Shown: positions 1-11,948, counted from the first letter of the stretch. The stretch: DNA of 64,000 nucleotides from Apostichopus japonicus (GCF_037975245.1 NC_092579.1:8214001-8278000), one strand, 5' to 3'. The notes: a model not told the origin generated them from the sequence alone. Program-made: numbers and translations.

Positions 1-241
1 GTGAGATACAATAATTGAATTAGGTAAGTGATTGGAAGTAAAACAGCCAATGTTTGGTTTTTGCAGAGCTTTCGAGCAAAACTAGCTCTTCTTCAGTGCA
101 TGATCACCGAAAGTGACAAGGAGTAGCAGGAATTGAAACTCTTTTATAGAGGAGATGTCGGCATGGTTGTAAGGGCAAAGCGACTTACTGATTTCTGCTG
201 AATTTTTAGAAATTCGGATTATTTTAATCCGCGTCGGATTA

Positions 242-797
242 TTTTAATCCGATTCCGTCGTAATTGTAAAGGAATTGTTTTGGTTTATCTGGGACGGCAA
301 ATCGTTTCTGATGTTTAAACCGAATGGTGCCGTGGTCTTTAGGTTTAGTTCCCAGAAATTTTCTTTCGCTCTCCTAGATTTATCTGTCCAAGAATCGTTC
401 TGGTCAATGGCAATAACACGCAAATTCTCAATTGAATGATTTTGGAGATTGAAGTGATTTGCAACAGGTTGGTAGATCTTTTTTGTTTTGATCGCCGATC
501 TATGTTGTGTCATTCTCATTCTAAGAGTGTTTTTTGACTCTCCAATGTATTGTAAGTAACAAATATTGCAGTAGATGAGGTTAATGACATTTTTGGGAAG
601 GCAGTTAATTTTGTGCCGAATTTGGAACGTGCGTTTGGTTTGGTTGCTCTGAAAGGCCCCGGTCGAATCGACAAGTAAGCACGTTTTGCAATTTTGTGTA
701 CAGGGCGATGATCCTGTAGTTTCTGTTATGCTTTCCCCTAATGGGGTGTCATCCCGAAAGGATGCCCGAACTAAGATATCCCGTAGGTTGCTGGGTC

Positions 798-798
<1 letters not shown>
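242..798 (-). mobile_element. Penelope-like element fragment, C-terminal GIY-YIG endonuclease
   Basis: Read on the minus strand, one frame runs from the (TA)n tract at about 798 down to a stop near 244. It shows a Cys cluster PCTQNCKTC, then INLIYCNICYLQYIGES, which is the GIY-YIG core with its typical preceding C-x2-C, then a His/Arg segment (MRMTQHRSAI) and the VANHFN-HS block seen after the catalytic core of Penelope-like retroelements. In that family this domain is the endonuclease that follows the reverse transcriptase. No reverse transcriptase sequence is present, so the copy is 5'-truncated, and the truncation coincides with the (TA)n tract. The product would be a dead relic. It is clearly diverged from the second Penelope-like element at 7-8.7 kb, so the two are different families or old relatives. 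Confidence 0.8.

Positions 799-842
<44 letters not shown>
799..842. repeat. (TA)n microsatellite
   Basis: Uninterrupted TA dinucleotides. The tract forms the 5' boundary of the minus-strand Penelope-like fragment. Downstream to about 1098 there is only G-rich and T-rich unique sequence with no supported gene. Confidence 0.95.
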
Positions 843-1106
843 CATATATTAAGGATGCATGTTTGTATGCATTTGTATGTGTGTGGGTGGGTGCCGCTGT
901 TTAAACAGCTGCGTGAGCTGTGTTTAAGATAAAACTGTAAGTTACTGGTGCCCGTGTCGGGACAGGGACGCGATGTGATTGTGTATGTGATATGCAGGTA
1001 AGGGTAGGGGTGGGTGAGAGGGGAAGGGAAGGGACGCCTGTGAAGTGGGTTAGACCATAATTTAAGATTTGTGTTCAATGTTTTTTGTGTGTCGCTTTGT
1101 TAGACA

Positions 1107-1476
1107 CAGTGGCGTAGGAAGGTACTTTTGAGTGGGGGGGCTGAAGACTGATGGCCGGCCTGGGGGAGGGGTCTAAGGGGAGGGGGTGTCCCCCTCCCCT
1201 TTGGAATTTTTTGCATTTCCAGGTGGCCTCAGATGCAATTTGGTGCAATATAGCACACTTCAACACCCACTCCATTTTGTAAACTTAATTTTGTATTTTC
1301 ACCTGGCCTAAGATGCAATTTGGTGCTCCAAATGAGATTTTTTTTCTCATTTGGAAATGAAAAAGGGGTTTTCTGACTTGCGAACTGGGGGGGGGGGGGC
1401 GGAATGATACTTCCGCCCCTCCACATTTTTCACTGGGGGCTGGCGCCCCCCCAGCCCCCCGGTTCCTACGCCCTTG
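1107..1476 (+). mobile_element. hAT-type MITE, copy 1 (8-bp TSD)
   Basis: A 370-bp non-coding element with imperfect 14-bp terminal inverted repeats CAGTGGCGTAGGAA and TTCCTACGCCCTTG. It is flanked by a perfect 8-bp target duplication GTTAGACA (1099-1106 and 1477-1484). CA-starting termini and 8-bp duplications are the hAT superfamily signature. The interior contains G-run and C-run hairpins (GGGGAGGGGG/CCCCCTCCCC). It is homologous to the copy at 38246-38614, which lies in the opposite orientation. Confidence 0.9.
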
Positions 1477-1893
1477 GTTAGACAGACGTCACGTTGTCGG
1501 ATTTGGGCTTAGAAAGATAGAACAAATAATTTAATAGGATTAGCTGTTCTGTGATGGATTGTCTATTGTGGCAGCGTTGTGATAGATATTTGGGTAGTCT
1601 TGTAGCTCCTCGGTAAAATGAACATGTACGGTGAAATGAACAGGGCCTTTAGGGACAAAGTACATGATATCTTGAATTATACGATATAAGAGGAGAGGAT
1701 GGATCTTGGAAACAGTTTATGTCACCGGGCCCCTTTTTTGCATTATTTATATTTCCTGTGCAGACAACTACCTGACTATATATGTTACATGTTATGAAAA
1801 TGAGGAACAGTTTCCTTATCCCATGTTCCCCTTTGCCTTCTGTTATCTATAGAGCCCCCTCATTGATCACAGTCCCTGCTCTGTAGCCCTCTT

Positions 1894-1938
1894 GCCCCGC
1901 CCGCCCCGCCCCCCATCTCGTCAGGCTTGGTATAAAAG
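1894..1938 (+). promoter_or_regulatory. TATA/GC-box core promoter for GRL copy A
   Basis: Overlapping GC boxes (CCCCGCCCGCCCCGCCCCCC, 1894-1914) are followed by TATAAAAG at 1931-1938, predicting transcription start near 1960. This sits about 290 bp upstream of the receptor start codon and just outside the left breakpoint of the duplication near 2088. The downstream copy B therefore has no equivalent. A 54-codon upstream ORF (2039-2203), in the same frame as the receptor but closed by TAG, lies in the presumed leader and could damp translation. Confidence 0.5.
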
Positions 1939-2245
1939 ACGCCCAAGACTGCCCCAAACCCAAACGCCCACTATATACGCCGGATATTATCTCAGTGTGT
2001 TATTGGTTGCAAAAACCTAATCAAAACATCGTTGCTTGATGTTTGATGTTATAGTATTAATCAATCAGTTGGCTGTGCTTAAAAGAGGAAACGACTTCCT
2101 TGTCTCTTGGCGTAAACAATTTTTTTGTATCATTCGGCCTGCTTCGCTCATAGAAGTAACATATATTGTCTATATATGCACACTCAAACTTTCTCATCTT
2201 TAGCTTAGTGGAAACGTGAAAGGAATTATATAACGCCTTGTACGG

Positions 2246-2651
2246 ATGGCGACTACCAAGTATAACTCTATATGTATTTCTACTGAAAAAGTTACGCCTT
2301 CCGCCAAAAAGTTTCCTGTGGCTTTTTGGCTGATCGTTAAAGGCCTTTGGCTGTTCCATTACAAATCGGTCGTTCAAGACAGAAAATGCTTTAAATGTAG
2401 CGTCCATAAATTGATGAGGAACAGGAAAGAGTGCCTCCAACCAGACGGCCCACCAAGGACCAAGGTTGAAGTGATTGATTCGTTGCTTCTGTCTTACGAT
2501 AGAAACGACGACAAACGGTTTCGGAAGGAAGAGGCCAAATCGAATCTATCTGTAAATATTCAAGATGGCGATTGTGAGGTCTGTGAGGTCTGTGATACTG
2601 AGTGGTGGGATTATTTTGGCAGGACCTGTAGATATACGGAAGAAGACATCG
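2246..2651 (+). CDS. GRL receptor copy A, candidate first coding exon
   Basis: Encodes 135 residues plus one base (phase 1) and ends at a strong donor, ATCG|GTGAGT. Residues 23-38 (FPVAFWLIVKGLWLFH) form a hydrophobic segment resembling the first membrane pass of insect-type gustatory receptors. A hydrophilic loop follows, with CEVC and CDTEWW near the end. The donor phase fits the acceptor at 10386/10387, where the junction codon is GGT (Gly). The ATG has G at +4 and is the first in this frame after a TAG at 2201. Assignment to the same gene as 10387-11948 is inference from phase, strand, order, the promoter at 1.9 kb and joint conservation in both units. A competing minus-strand frame over 2057-2440 lacks such support. 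The copy in unit B differs here by two residues (C/R and Q/R) and one synonymous change. Confidence 0.5.
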
Positions 2652-4384
2652 GTGAGTAATGTCAGTGGTTCAAATACTGCGACAGGTGATATAGTCTGAT
2701 AACGTAATGTACTCGTAATTATGTACCATAAAAACATCTCTCTCGAGAGAGAGAAAAACACACCAGAAGAAGATCATGGATTTATGGCAAGTACGGTACG
2801 GCCGGGGATTGGGTGCACAAAAAAAAAAGTCACAGAAATGACGAAAACAACTGTGAAAGGATGTTATAGCCTATGGTGTGATGATCTCCCAAACGCCTAT
2901 ATACTAAAAACTGAAACAATAACATTTCTGAAAGGAAGGAATTTGGAAGAAAGAAAGAAAGAAAATAGGACTCGAAGCTTTCCAACTAAATATTTGTGTT
3001 CAGGTAATATTAGCATGTTAAATATCTGGGCGACAAGACTTTGATAATCAAATTGATCAATAAGCCCTACTCGTACAGTAATCTTCATTTTTTCTTGAAA
3101 AATAAATTATCTCGGAAACTCGGAAACTCTTTTAACCAGTAGTGGTAATTTTAGCGCTTATGGTCGGTATTAAACTGTAAATCATTGTTATTGAAATTTT
3201 ATATAAACTGTTCCTACATGGACAAGCGTATATACACGCTGCCTTTGAAAATCTAACAATACTTCTGCAGTCGTTATACATAACCGTATAATAGCAATAA
3301 GCGGTTCAAGCGATGTCAGTGACACATGGCACCTAGGATTGGTTCATACATTTTGAGCCAACGTATCACAACTGCTAGTCACATTTCTGCACGAAAATAA
3401 TTGGATGGTTCTAACATGGCTTATGCCTAAAGTTTGTTTTAGTTTACTACTAACAACTGGTTTTTCTAATTGAAAACTTGACAGCTGTACTTCATATCCA
3501 GATTATGACGGTGCCCTTTTCTCTAAAGTGACACCATTATGGTTTTAGTAAAGGCCCAGCTCTCTTTCTTGGACCGGGCCAGCATTATTCCATTGGTCGT
3601 GAATTATCAAAGGGGCCGGGGGGGGGGGAGGGGGTGTTGAGAGACCAGTTCTCATAAAACGGCACCGACCGAGGAGCTAACGACTTCATCGAGTTAGTAT
3701 TAGAACTTCAAGCATTGAATACATTTCAAGATATTACTAGCTTGAAACGTTGCAAGTTATGAAACATAACCTGAGCCCAACACATTTTCTCCTTGTTAGA
3801 TTATATAACAGTCATGTCCATCTAAAGTAAAGATCCTTTATTGTAATAAAGAAATATGGGATTGTAATCCCTTGTTCATATCATTGTCTAATAATAACGG
3901 TAAGGCAGAACAGAACAGTTCCGTTTATATTTTTGTACAACCATACCACGCAATACACTCTGTACTAGCCTTTACATGAGTTACTGGAAGAATTCACAAA
4001 CAATGGCATTTTATTTCGTGTCTTCAATATTTTATGGATATAGTAAAAGTTATCAATTATTGATTGCTCTTCTGTTGATATCTTCTGTTTTGAATACTTT
4101 CCAAACAATTAACAATACAAACAGATTGAAAATGAAACTGAATTGTATTACTTTTAGGTCAGTAGGTTATATTCACCAGAGAGCACAATAAACAGAAAAC
4201 TGAGTTACCATCAAGCACGACAAAAGCAAGTGTGTCTTTTCCCGATTTCTTCAAGCCTCTGTTATATAACCTGGCTATGTATGAGGATGCGGGAAGAGGG
4301 GCGGGGAGGGGGGGGGGAACTCCCCACAAAATATGACACGTGAAATGGTGAATATATAGATTATATTTTCATTTATACATATAT

Positions 4385-6295
4385 ATTTGTATATTTGTAT
4401 TTGTATATTTATTTGTTTCATCACAATTTAGAGTGTGACGGGAAGTCTCATATAAAGCCTGTAAGGCTTAACAAAGTAGGAGACTCCCCAAAAAGAAAAA
4501 AGAAAGAAAAACTTAAGAATAGAAAAAGAAAAGTTAATAGTAGCATCTACAATGATGAAATAATCGAATTGTCTCTACTTGAAATTAATAATGTTAATAA
4601 GCAAACCTAACAATCTTTATAATGATCTTAATCGCAAACACACACAAGAATAAATCCATCAATAGTGAGAAATAATTACAGTTTGGAGATTCCTTTTGAA
4701 TACAGACTAAGAAGGCTTATTCTTAACATTATCCTGGAGATTATTCCACGTTTTTATAGCACGAATACGAGGGTTAAAAGAACTTAAAGTACTTCGTTGG
4801 GATAAAACATGGGCGTTATTACAATGGCGTGTTTGATGGTTGTGGATTAGTCTATTACTATATATAAAATCTTTAAAAGCCTCGGGTAGCAATCCATTCC
4901 ATGCTTTATATGCAAATGTTGCAAGCTGGACTCTTATAATATCATTTAGTTTTAATAAATTTAATCTTTTGTATAATGGGCTAGTATGATCACGTGGTGC
5001 AGCATGTGATATATGGCGGATAGCTCTCTTCTGGAGGACACATAGGTGATTAAGATTTGTAGAATAGGTTCCTGACCAAATAGTCGTGCAATAAGTTAAT
5101 TGGTGTAAAATCAGAGTTATATAGAGTGTTCTGAGTACATTTGGAGGTAAATAATGTTTTAATTTGCATATAATACCAGTATTTCTAGCCACTCTGTTAC
5201 AGACTGCTGATATGTGATCACGCCACGAAAGTTTATTGTCTATGTGTACACCCAAGAACTTAGTAGTGTTAACCCGATTAATAATTTTATCATTCATGGT
5301 AATATTGTGATCCCATCTGAATGAGTGACTAGCATTAAACACCATATAATTAGTTTTTTTCTATATTAAGAGATAATTTGTTTGCTGCAAACCAGCTGGA
5401 AAATTTAGTTATAAGAAACAGTTTTATGTGATGAGAGTCGATTTTGGGAATCGAAGAAAATATTTGTGTCGTCGGCAAATAATATTGTTTTAGCAATATC
5501 GGAGACATTAACGATATCATTGACATAAATTATAAATAGTAATGGACCTAGTATAGAACCCTGAGGAACTCCGCAAGCGATTTTAGCAAGTTCAGATTTA
5601 GAATTTTTATATAAAGTGTACTGGTATCTATTTGAAAGATAACTATCTAGCCAATTTAGGGTTGTTCCTCTGATACCATAAAAAAAACCCATTTACTTAG
5701 TAATATTTTGTGAGTGATGGTGTCAAAAGCTTTGGATAGGTCGAGAAATACGCCTACACAGGTATTATTCTTATCAAGACTATTATAAATATTGTTGACT
5801 GCATCTGCTAAAGCTAATTCTGTAGAATGGTCAGGACGAAATCCGTACTGCTCGTTATTAAGAACATTATATTTACATAGAAAACTGTATATACGATTAA
5901 ACATTAATCGTTCAATGATTTTTGAAAAGACTGACAATAAAGATATAGGGCGGTAATTCTCAAAATGACTGGGGTCTCCTTTTTTAAAGATTGGTTTTAC
6001 CTTTGCTATTTTAAGCTTATCCGGAAAAATGCCGGTGTTAAAAGAAATATTGCAGAGATGAGTTAAAGGCTTTACAATGTATGGGATAACTTGTTTGATA
6101 ATACATGGCTTAAAGTCATCATAGTCTGCTGCTTTGTTTGGTCTCACATTTCTGTGAGCAACTTTTAAAACTTCTTCTACTGTTACTGGATATGTTAATA
6201 TGGAATGGCATACCTTGTCATTATTATGTAAAAAATGTTCCGCTTTTAGTTTAATATTAATCTTACTAGCGAGGTTATAACCAAGATTTACAAAG

Positions 6296-6296
<1 letters not shown>
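4385..6296 (-). mobile_element. 5'-truncated non-LTR retrotransposon (LINE), unit A
   Basis: In several minus-strand frames there is a reverse transcriptase of the Jockey/CR1-like type. Motifs in order are KPIFKKGDPSHFENYRPISL, YGFRPDHST, FLDLSKAFDT, CGVPQGSILGPLLFIIYVND and the catalytic FADDTN, followed by FLGVHIDNKLSWRDHI and a His/Cys-containing tail (about 5345-4707). Frames are broken near 5345-5405 and 5690, including a small deletion relative to unit B, so it is inactive. The 5' end stops at a (TA)n tract (6297-6320). The 3' end shows a short hairpin AAGCCTTACAGGCTT and a terminal GTGATGAAACAAATAAA followed by AT-rich repeats. No endonuclease domain remains. It lies antisense inside GRL intron 1. 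Confidence 0.85.
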
Positions 6297-6326
<30 letters not shown>

Positions 6327-6947
6327 TAATGAATTTACTGAAGTTAAAAAACATTGAAGCTCTTAAAGTGACCACCAAAAATGGTATTGGTTTCAGTGTC
6401 AAACACTGTTAACATTCTATACCTAATTGAAAAGTATAAAAGGAAGGTTTCATATATTCCATTGGCACTGTGACATCATATAGATTCACAAGATGACAGC
6501 ACCAAGCACGAGCTTTTAACGAACTATAATATCTCCCAAAGGGAGCATCCTTAATAAATCAAATAAACAAAAGAATGATGATAATTAGAGGGTTGCAAAC
6601 CTTTAATTCTGACGTCATCGTCTTTGAAACGGACAATAGTTGGCGTTTTTTAATATCTAACCGGTAAAACAATGTTGTTTTCAGGAAAGCAAAACAAATT
6701 TCGTTAATTAGACTCACGTAAGGTTAATGATCATATCGTATTTCCGCGAACCTCCCTCAAATAACTAATGTCTACATCGCTATCACATGCACAAACAGCT
6801 CAAGAAATACAAAAAAAATATTTGTTTGTTTTTTTCTGTAAGTAGATAAGTTAATGACGCTCTTAATTCTCTGAAATGTGTGATTTCCTTGTAACCTCGT
6901 TCCTGAATTCGATCACTTGATACAATGACACTATAATAATAAATATA

Positions 6948-6949
<2 letters not shown>

Positions 6950-6979
<30 letters not shown>

Positions 6980-7054
6980 ATATATATATAATATATATAT
7001 AATATATATATATATATTTATATATATATATATATATATATAAATATATAATAT
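6950..7054. repeat. (TA)n-rich microsatellite, left flank of the Penelope-like insertion
   Basis: Compound TA/TG tract. In unit B the equivalent tract at 23041-23263 is continuous, so the Penelope-like element was inserted in it in unit A or lost from it in unit B. Confidence 0.85.
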
Positions 7055-8727
7055 AACGAAAATCCACGTTTACTCCAAAAGAAAATATTATTAGAGAAAA
7101 CCAGAGAAATAAGATATGACTCATAATTGACAAATAAGGAGTAAGTTTTAGAAAATATATTGGAATTTTCGGTCCCCCTGGGACCTTCGTCAGCAATACT
7201 TGGCAGTCGAATGAGAAGTACAAAATGTGACACAATGAAAGTATGACGCTAGACAAGTGTAAGTTGCAATGATGGAATTAAAACCAAATAAACCATGACT
7301 ATACAGGAAGCGGATTAAGGAGCAAAGAACGGATTACATATGCTTGTAGAACTGGTAGTTGTTAAGGGGTCCCAAGTCTTTGTTGAGGCCGGTGATGTGA
7401 GACTTAATACGAAAGATCCAATCGATTTCTTTACGTTCAGTAGTTGATTTGAAGTTCGAGGCAATTAAAATACATTTTAGGTTTTTTAGAGAATGACCAT
7501 AAAGATTGAAATGTTCGGACACTGGGAATCCTGCAAAATTATCACGAATAGATTTTTTGTGATTATTAAAACGTAAGCTGAATCGGGAGCCTGTTTCACC
7601 TACATAATTGCCCTCTTTGCAAAGTACACAATAGAAAATGTAAATAACATTAATAGAATCACAAGAGAGGGAAGGGGGTCTAAGACTAAAGTCAACATTG
7701 GGAATCTTGACCACGGTGCCTGGGGTAATATGGGGGCATATTTGGCATCTAGGTTTACCGCAAGGAAAATTGCCTGCGGAGGTGGAAACTGAGCGGGGGA
7801 GTCTGGAGGAAGTGAGAAGAAATTTAAGGTTGGGGGGTTGACGAAATGCTAGCATGGGGGGTACCTTAAACGATTCTCCTACAGACTGATCGTCTTGAAA
7901 TACAGCTAATTCCTGTTTGATGGAGCGAATGAAAGATTTGATGAGGGGGTTGTAACTGGTAACGAACGGAATGCGTGTGTTGGGACTTTTAGACTTGTAT
8001 TTTAATAAGTCCTCACGGCTCAACTTGTCGGCCCTGGAAATACGCTGTCTAATTAAGTGAAGGGGTATCCGACGTTCAAGAAATAACCAGTTAATATGAA
8101 TACCTGGTGTTTAAAATCACATGGGTTGGAGCAAATGCGTTTAAGTCTAAGGCATTGGCTGTAAACAATAGAACTCTTTCTATTGTGTACTTTGCAAAGA
8201 GGGCAATTATGTAGGTGAAACAGGCTCCCGATTCCGCTTACGTTTTAATAATCACAAAAAATCTATTCGTGATAATTTTGCAGGATTCCCAGTGTCCGAA
8301 CATTTCAATCTTCATGGTCATTCTCTAAAAAACCTAAAATGTATTTTAATTGCCTCGAACTTCAAATCAACTACTGAACGTAAACGTAAAGAAATCGATT
8401 GGATCTTTCGTATTAAGTCTCACATCACCGGCCTCAACAAAGACTTGGGACCCCTTAACAACTACCAGTTCTACAAGCATATGTAATCCGTTCTTTGCTC
8501 CTTAATCCGCTTCCTGTATAGTCATGGTTTATTTGGTTTTAATTCCATCATTGCAACTTACACTTGTCTAGCGTCAAACTTTCATTGTGTCACATTTTGT
8601 ACTTCTCATTCGACTGCCAAGTATTGCTGACGAAGGTCCCAGGGGGACCGAAAATTCCAATATATTTTCTAAAACTTACTCCTTATTTGTCAATTATGAG
8701 TCATATCTTATTTCTCTGGTTTTCTCT

Positions 8728-8735
<8 letters not shown>
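7055..8735 (-). mobile_element. Palindromic Penelope-like element, unit A only
   Basis: On the minus strand, 8023-7334 encodes 229 residues: SREDLLKYK, a Cys cluster PCGKPRCQIC, then IFYCVLCKEGNYVGETGSRF (GIY-YIG core) and VSEHFNLYGHS, closing with NNYQFYKHM. Just upstream, another frame reads SQCLRLKRICSN, the linker that normally follows the reverse transcriptase in this family, so there is a frameshift near 8070. No reverse transcriptase core remains. The 3' part (about 7087-7636) is repeated in inverted orientation at about 8176-8733 and encodes the same C-terminus on the plus strand. Penelope elements are known for such inverted terminal copies. Both ends lie in (TA)n. The element is absent from the equivalent place in unit B. 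Confidence 0.85.
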
Positions 8736-8785
<50 letters not shown>

Positions 8786-8967
8786 TGGGTAATCTGTCTG
8801 ACCATAATAAGAAAGCTTGAAGGGAGTCGCATTGATCCTTAAAGTACGTTCACACTGTCATGGTCTCAATAGGGATATGGCTTTTCTTTCCGGGTTCAAG
8901 CACTTTGAGCAGTCCGGGGGCTTACGATACACTAACGTGATTTCAATCACTCTTTTTACACGTGACG

Positions 8968-9059
<92 letters not shown>
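8731..9059. repeat. Two (TA)n microsatellites with unique sequence between
   Basis: TA tracts lie at 8731-8783 and 8971-9059. The 190 bp between them is single-copy apart from its unit B counterpart (23264-23453). From 9060 to 10110 I see no gene; the sequence is intronic to the proposed GRL gene. Confidence 0.9.
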
Positions 9060-9061
<2 letters not shown>

Positions 9062-10110
9062 ACGTGAAGAATACCAACAAGAATAAATAGAAAATGTGCA
9101 TATAACGGTAAAATGAGGCTAATATTAAGTTTTTAAAAAAAAAGATCCTTGTGTAAAGTTCCCAAGTTACGTTAAACGCGAGCGAAAGCAATAATTTTTT
9201 GGCTCAAAATAAGGATATGCATATTTGTGTTTCGGTTGTTTTTGTTCTGATCTCATTATTACTCATATGTTGACAGAAACGCATAAGAGTCAAATTATAT
9301 CAATTAACCCACGTGAAAATGAGGTTTAAATAAGTCCAGAATTATGCCTAGCTAACCACCGACGCAATGTTAGAGCAAACATAAACATAAAGAATGTATA
9401 CACCACTAGCATGCATGCATGGACAAAATCCGAATTTGTATCATAAGTTCTCAGTTAGATGCCTCTTACATCAAACCCATCGTTTAGCTGAAACAAAATA
9501 TGTTGCATACTAGTGTGTGTAATAACCTGAGGGATGGGGGGGGGGTGGAGGGGTGAAATGCACGTGGTAACACAATGCCATGAATTGATTTACCATTTCG
9601 GGGGTCGCATGGTAAAGAAAAAAGTATATATGTGTATATTATTGTTATCGCAAACAGGAAGCCGATCGATATCAAACGTTGGCTAGTGGATGTATAGCCT
9701 ATACCTGGGTATTGGAATTCTAGCCACCGTGAGTGATGACGTCATAACGTCCGCCGTCAAAGCTCAAATAGCCACATCGTGCCGGATGAGATATGCAAGG
9801 CTAGAAGGATTGCCAATCATATTCATATTACTATTATCTTAAAGCAGTTATTTGGGTTGGTTTTGATACTTTCCCGAAACCATTTGTTATTATAAGATCG
9901 CACTCACAATGTAGTTCTATACTAAATGAAGAAACCTAAAATGTTTGAAATCTATGACATTAATTTGTAATGTGCTTTTCTGGCGAGGATAGGCTGAGAA
10001 TCCAAAGTAGTATCACTAAATTATTCGCTGTTGTGTTGGTACGGTGGGAAATTTATGGTCGTCTAACGTTGCATCATTTCCAAGCTTCTTAGTGGAATGT
10101 TGCTCGTGGA

Positions 10111-10350
10111 GTGTTAGCTCAGTGGTTAACGCCGGTGCCTTCCAATCATAAGGTCCCCGGTTCGAGTGACTCCAAGATTAATGTATGTCGTCCAGTTACA
10201 GAGTTGTTGACAATTGACAATTCATAATCACGGACGTTAAATATGAATGTAAGAGACTGACTTCGGTCAGCTTGCGGCTTTGATAAGCCAACGAGGCTTC
10301 TTCGCGAGCTCCTGCTTGCAGGAGGGTCTAAAATAAAAATAAAACAAAAA
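10111..10350 (+). mobile_element. tRNA-derived SINE, family 1, unit A
   Basis: The head contains a pol III A box (TTAGCTCAGTGGTTAACGCC) and a B-box-like GGTTCGAGTGACTCC. A conserved body follows (CAGTTACAGAGTTGTTGACAA, then GCGGCTTTGATAAGCCAACG and CTGCTTGCAGGAGGGTCTA), ending in an A-rich tail. A third, independently inserted copy occurs at 45246-45499 with a target-site duplication, which shows mobility. The unit B copy at 25804 arrived by the segmental duplication. It sits directly upstream of GRL exon 2. Confidence 0.85.
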
Positions 10351-10386
10351 GGTGCAAGCGGTTATACGTTTGGATTCTCTCAACAG

Positions 10387-11948
10387 GTGTCACGCGATGG
10401 AACCATAAAGGAAGCGGTCTTCTCTCCATGGGGATGATAACCGTTTTCCTCTCAGCAAGTTTGTACGACAACATTTTGAACATGGAAAAAATGTGGGCTC
10501 ATTCTGAAGAAATCATCAACTTAATCAATAAATTGTGTTTGCTGACGCTTCTTGCGTCATACTTTTTGGTGGCGCTGTTATCAAAACTTCGAAGTCATAT
10601 GAAAGGGGATGTTCCTTGCCTTGCGTGGGCGACAACTTGGAACGTGAGATATCTCATTAAAAGAGCTCAACTTTTGGATTTACCGAGTAAAGGTTAGTTT
10701 ATTTCCATTATCTACAAAAAAGAGAGAAAGATTTCTCAGATATACAGAAAAGTCAATAAAGGTTTTTTTCTTCTTTTCGTACACGCAATTAAAGTAATGA
10801 ACACTAGAAAAAATATGTTTTTAATATTACACGACAGCAACCATGAGAGGAAAAAAAAACAACCCGGAAGAAAATTCCAAGAATTTCATGTCAAATATGC
10901 CTATTTATTTTTTATATATTTAAATCTCGTATCAGCTAATCTGAACATTGATAATTTTCGAGTAATATATGAATGAAAACCCCTGACTTACAATGTGAAT
11001 GTACAAATATTTAGGCTTTAAACTTTGAGGTTATGGATGGAGTACTCAACACGTGACTTTAAATATAATATCAATCATAAAAAATGTTCTAGTATTACAC
11101 GGATAGGTAAATTTTCCGGTATTTAAATTTCTTGTTTTTTTCTCACATTTTTCCATCGGTCTCTTTGAAATGACTTTCCTTTATTTTTATTTTCTTCCAA
11201 AGGAATGCCTGGTAAATATTTTCTCTTCCTCTGTATGCTATGGCCGTTCTTAAACTCTTGTTACCGCGCCATCATTTATTTCTACCTAAGCGAGTGTGAA
11301 TTTGACAGTCACGTGGTGACGACTGCCCTCTTTGGAATTATTATGATGGAGACTTGGGGACTGTTCGTGTACCTCATCTACTTCATCCGGGTATCATTCC
11401 AGAGGCAGTTTTCTCTCATCCTAGTGTACCTCCGGGATTTCGAGGGTCACATTGATCGTTGCCGAGGGGCGATTCTATGTGCATTTGCAGATTATAACCT
11501 ATTTAAAACTTTCTGTAACGGATATTTCTTGCTAACCTTCCCCGTGATCGTCATTGGATTGACGTCACACATCACATGGCAGTACTTACTTTATCAAGTT
11601 TGTGCGACGGACTTGTCGATCATGAAAACTCAAAATTTTCTCCGATGGTTAGTACTGTCCGAGATATCGATGGCGCTCTTCTTATATATCTTCGCAAGTG
11701 GTGGCATGAGTGTCAACTACCTTGGCCTACAGTTACATTCGAACGTTTTGAAGTTAAAATCAGCAGCGCATGCTCTCTTTTGGGATGAAATTGTGCAAGT
11801 CGTCGATACGACGAACAGAGGGTCTCAATTATTGTACCTAAGCGTATTTTTCTCAACTGTTGGTATCTTTATGTCGCTTCAATTTAATGATCAAGATGTC
11901 ACGTATATGAATGCGCGGTATAACACAACAAATATGACGATTTGCTGA
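10387..11948 (+). CDS. GRL (gustatory-receptor-like) 7TM protein copy A, exons 2-3
   Basis: Exon 2 is 10387-10692 (acceptor CAACAG, donor AAAG|GTTAGT) and exon 3 is 11203-11948 (acceptor TTCCAAAG, stop TGA). Phases 1-1 agree with exon 1 at 2246-2651, giving 485 residues in all. Hydrophobic segments lie near residues 23-38, 186-203, 243-266, 280-301, 344-368, 387-411 and 447-465. The last one, STVGIFMSLQF, resembles the TM7 signature (TY..QF) of insect gustatory receptors. Two N-glycosylation sequons (NTT, NMT) follow TM7, which fits the family's extracellular C-terminus. GRL proteins are known in echinoderms and hemichordates; ligand and function are unknown. If exon 1 is wrong, translation could start at the ATG at 10428. 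A possible poly(A) signal AATAAA lies at 12237. The gene converges on tektin exons at 14.4 kb. Confidence 0.6.

Noticed and set aside
2057-2440. 127-codon minus-strand ORF opposite GRL exon 1
   Set aside because: It has no promoter, no splice context and no recognisable family. The plus strand has a strong donor, a membrane segment, matching phase and an upstream TATA box.
2721-3044. 107-codon plus-strand ORF in both units
   Set aside because: The reading frame is not preserved between duplicates (small indels near 2755 and 18660 shift it), so it is unlikely to code.
3976-4191. 71-codon hydrophobic ORF in both units
   Set aside because: It is short and AT-driven, and its conservation is fully explained by the recent duplication. 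No splice or promoter evidence.
8817-9191. ORFs made largely of Ile-Tyr repeats here and at the other TA tracts
   Set aside because: Translations of (TA)n microsatellites; not genes.
10111-10185. tRNA gene suggested by A and B boxes
   Set aside because: The same head is fused to a conserved 150-bp body in three places, one with a target duplication, so it is a SINE. The head also has extra bases in the B-box region.
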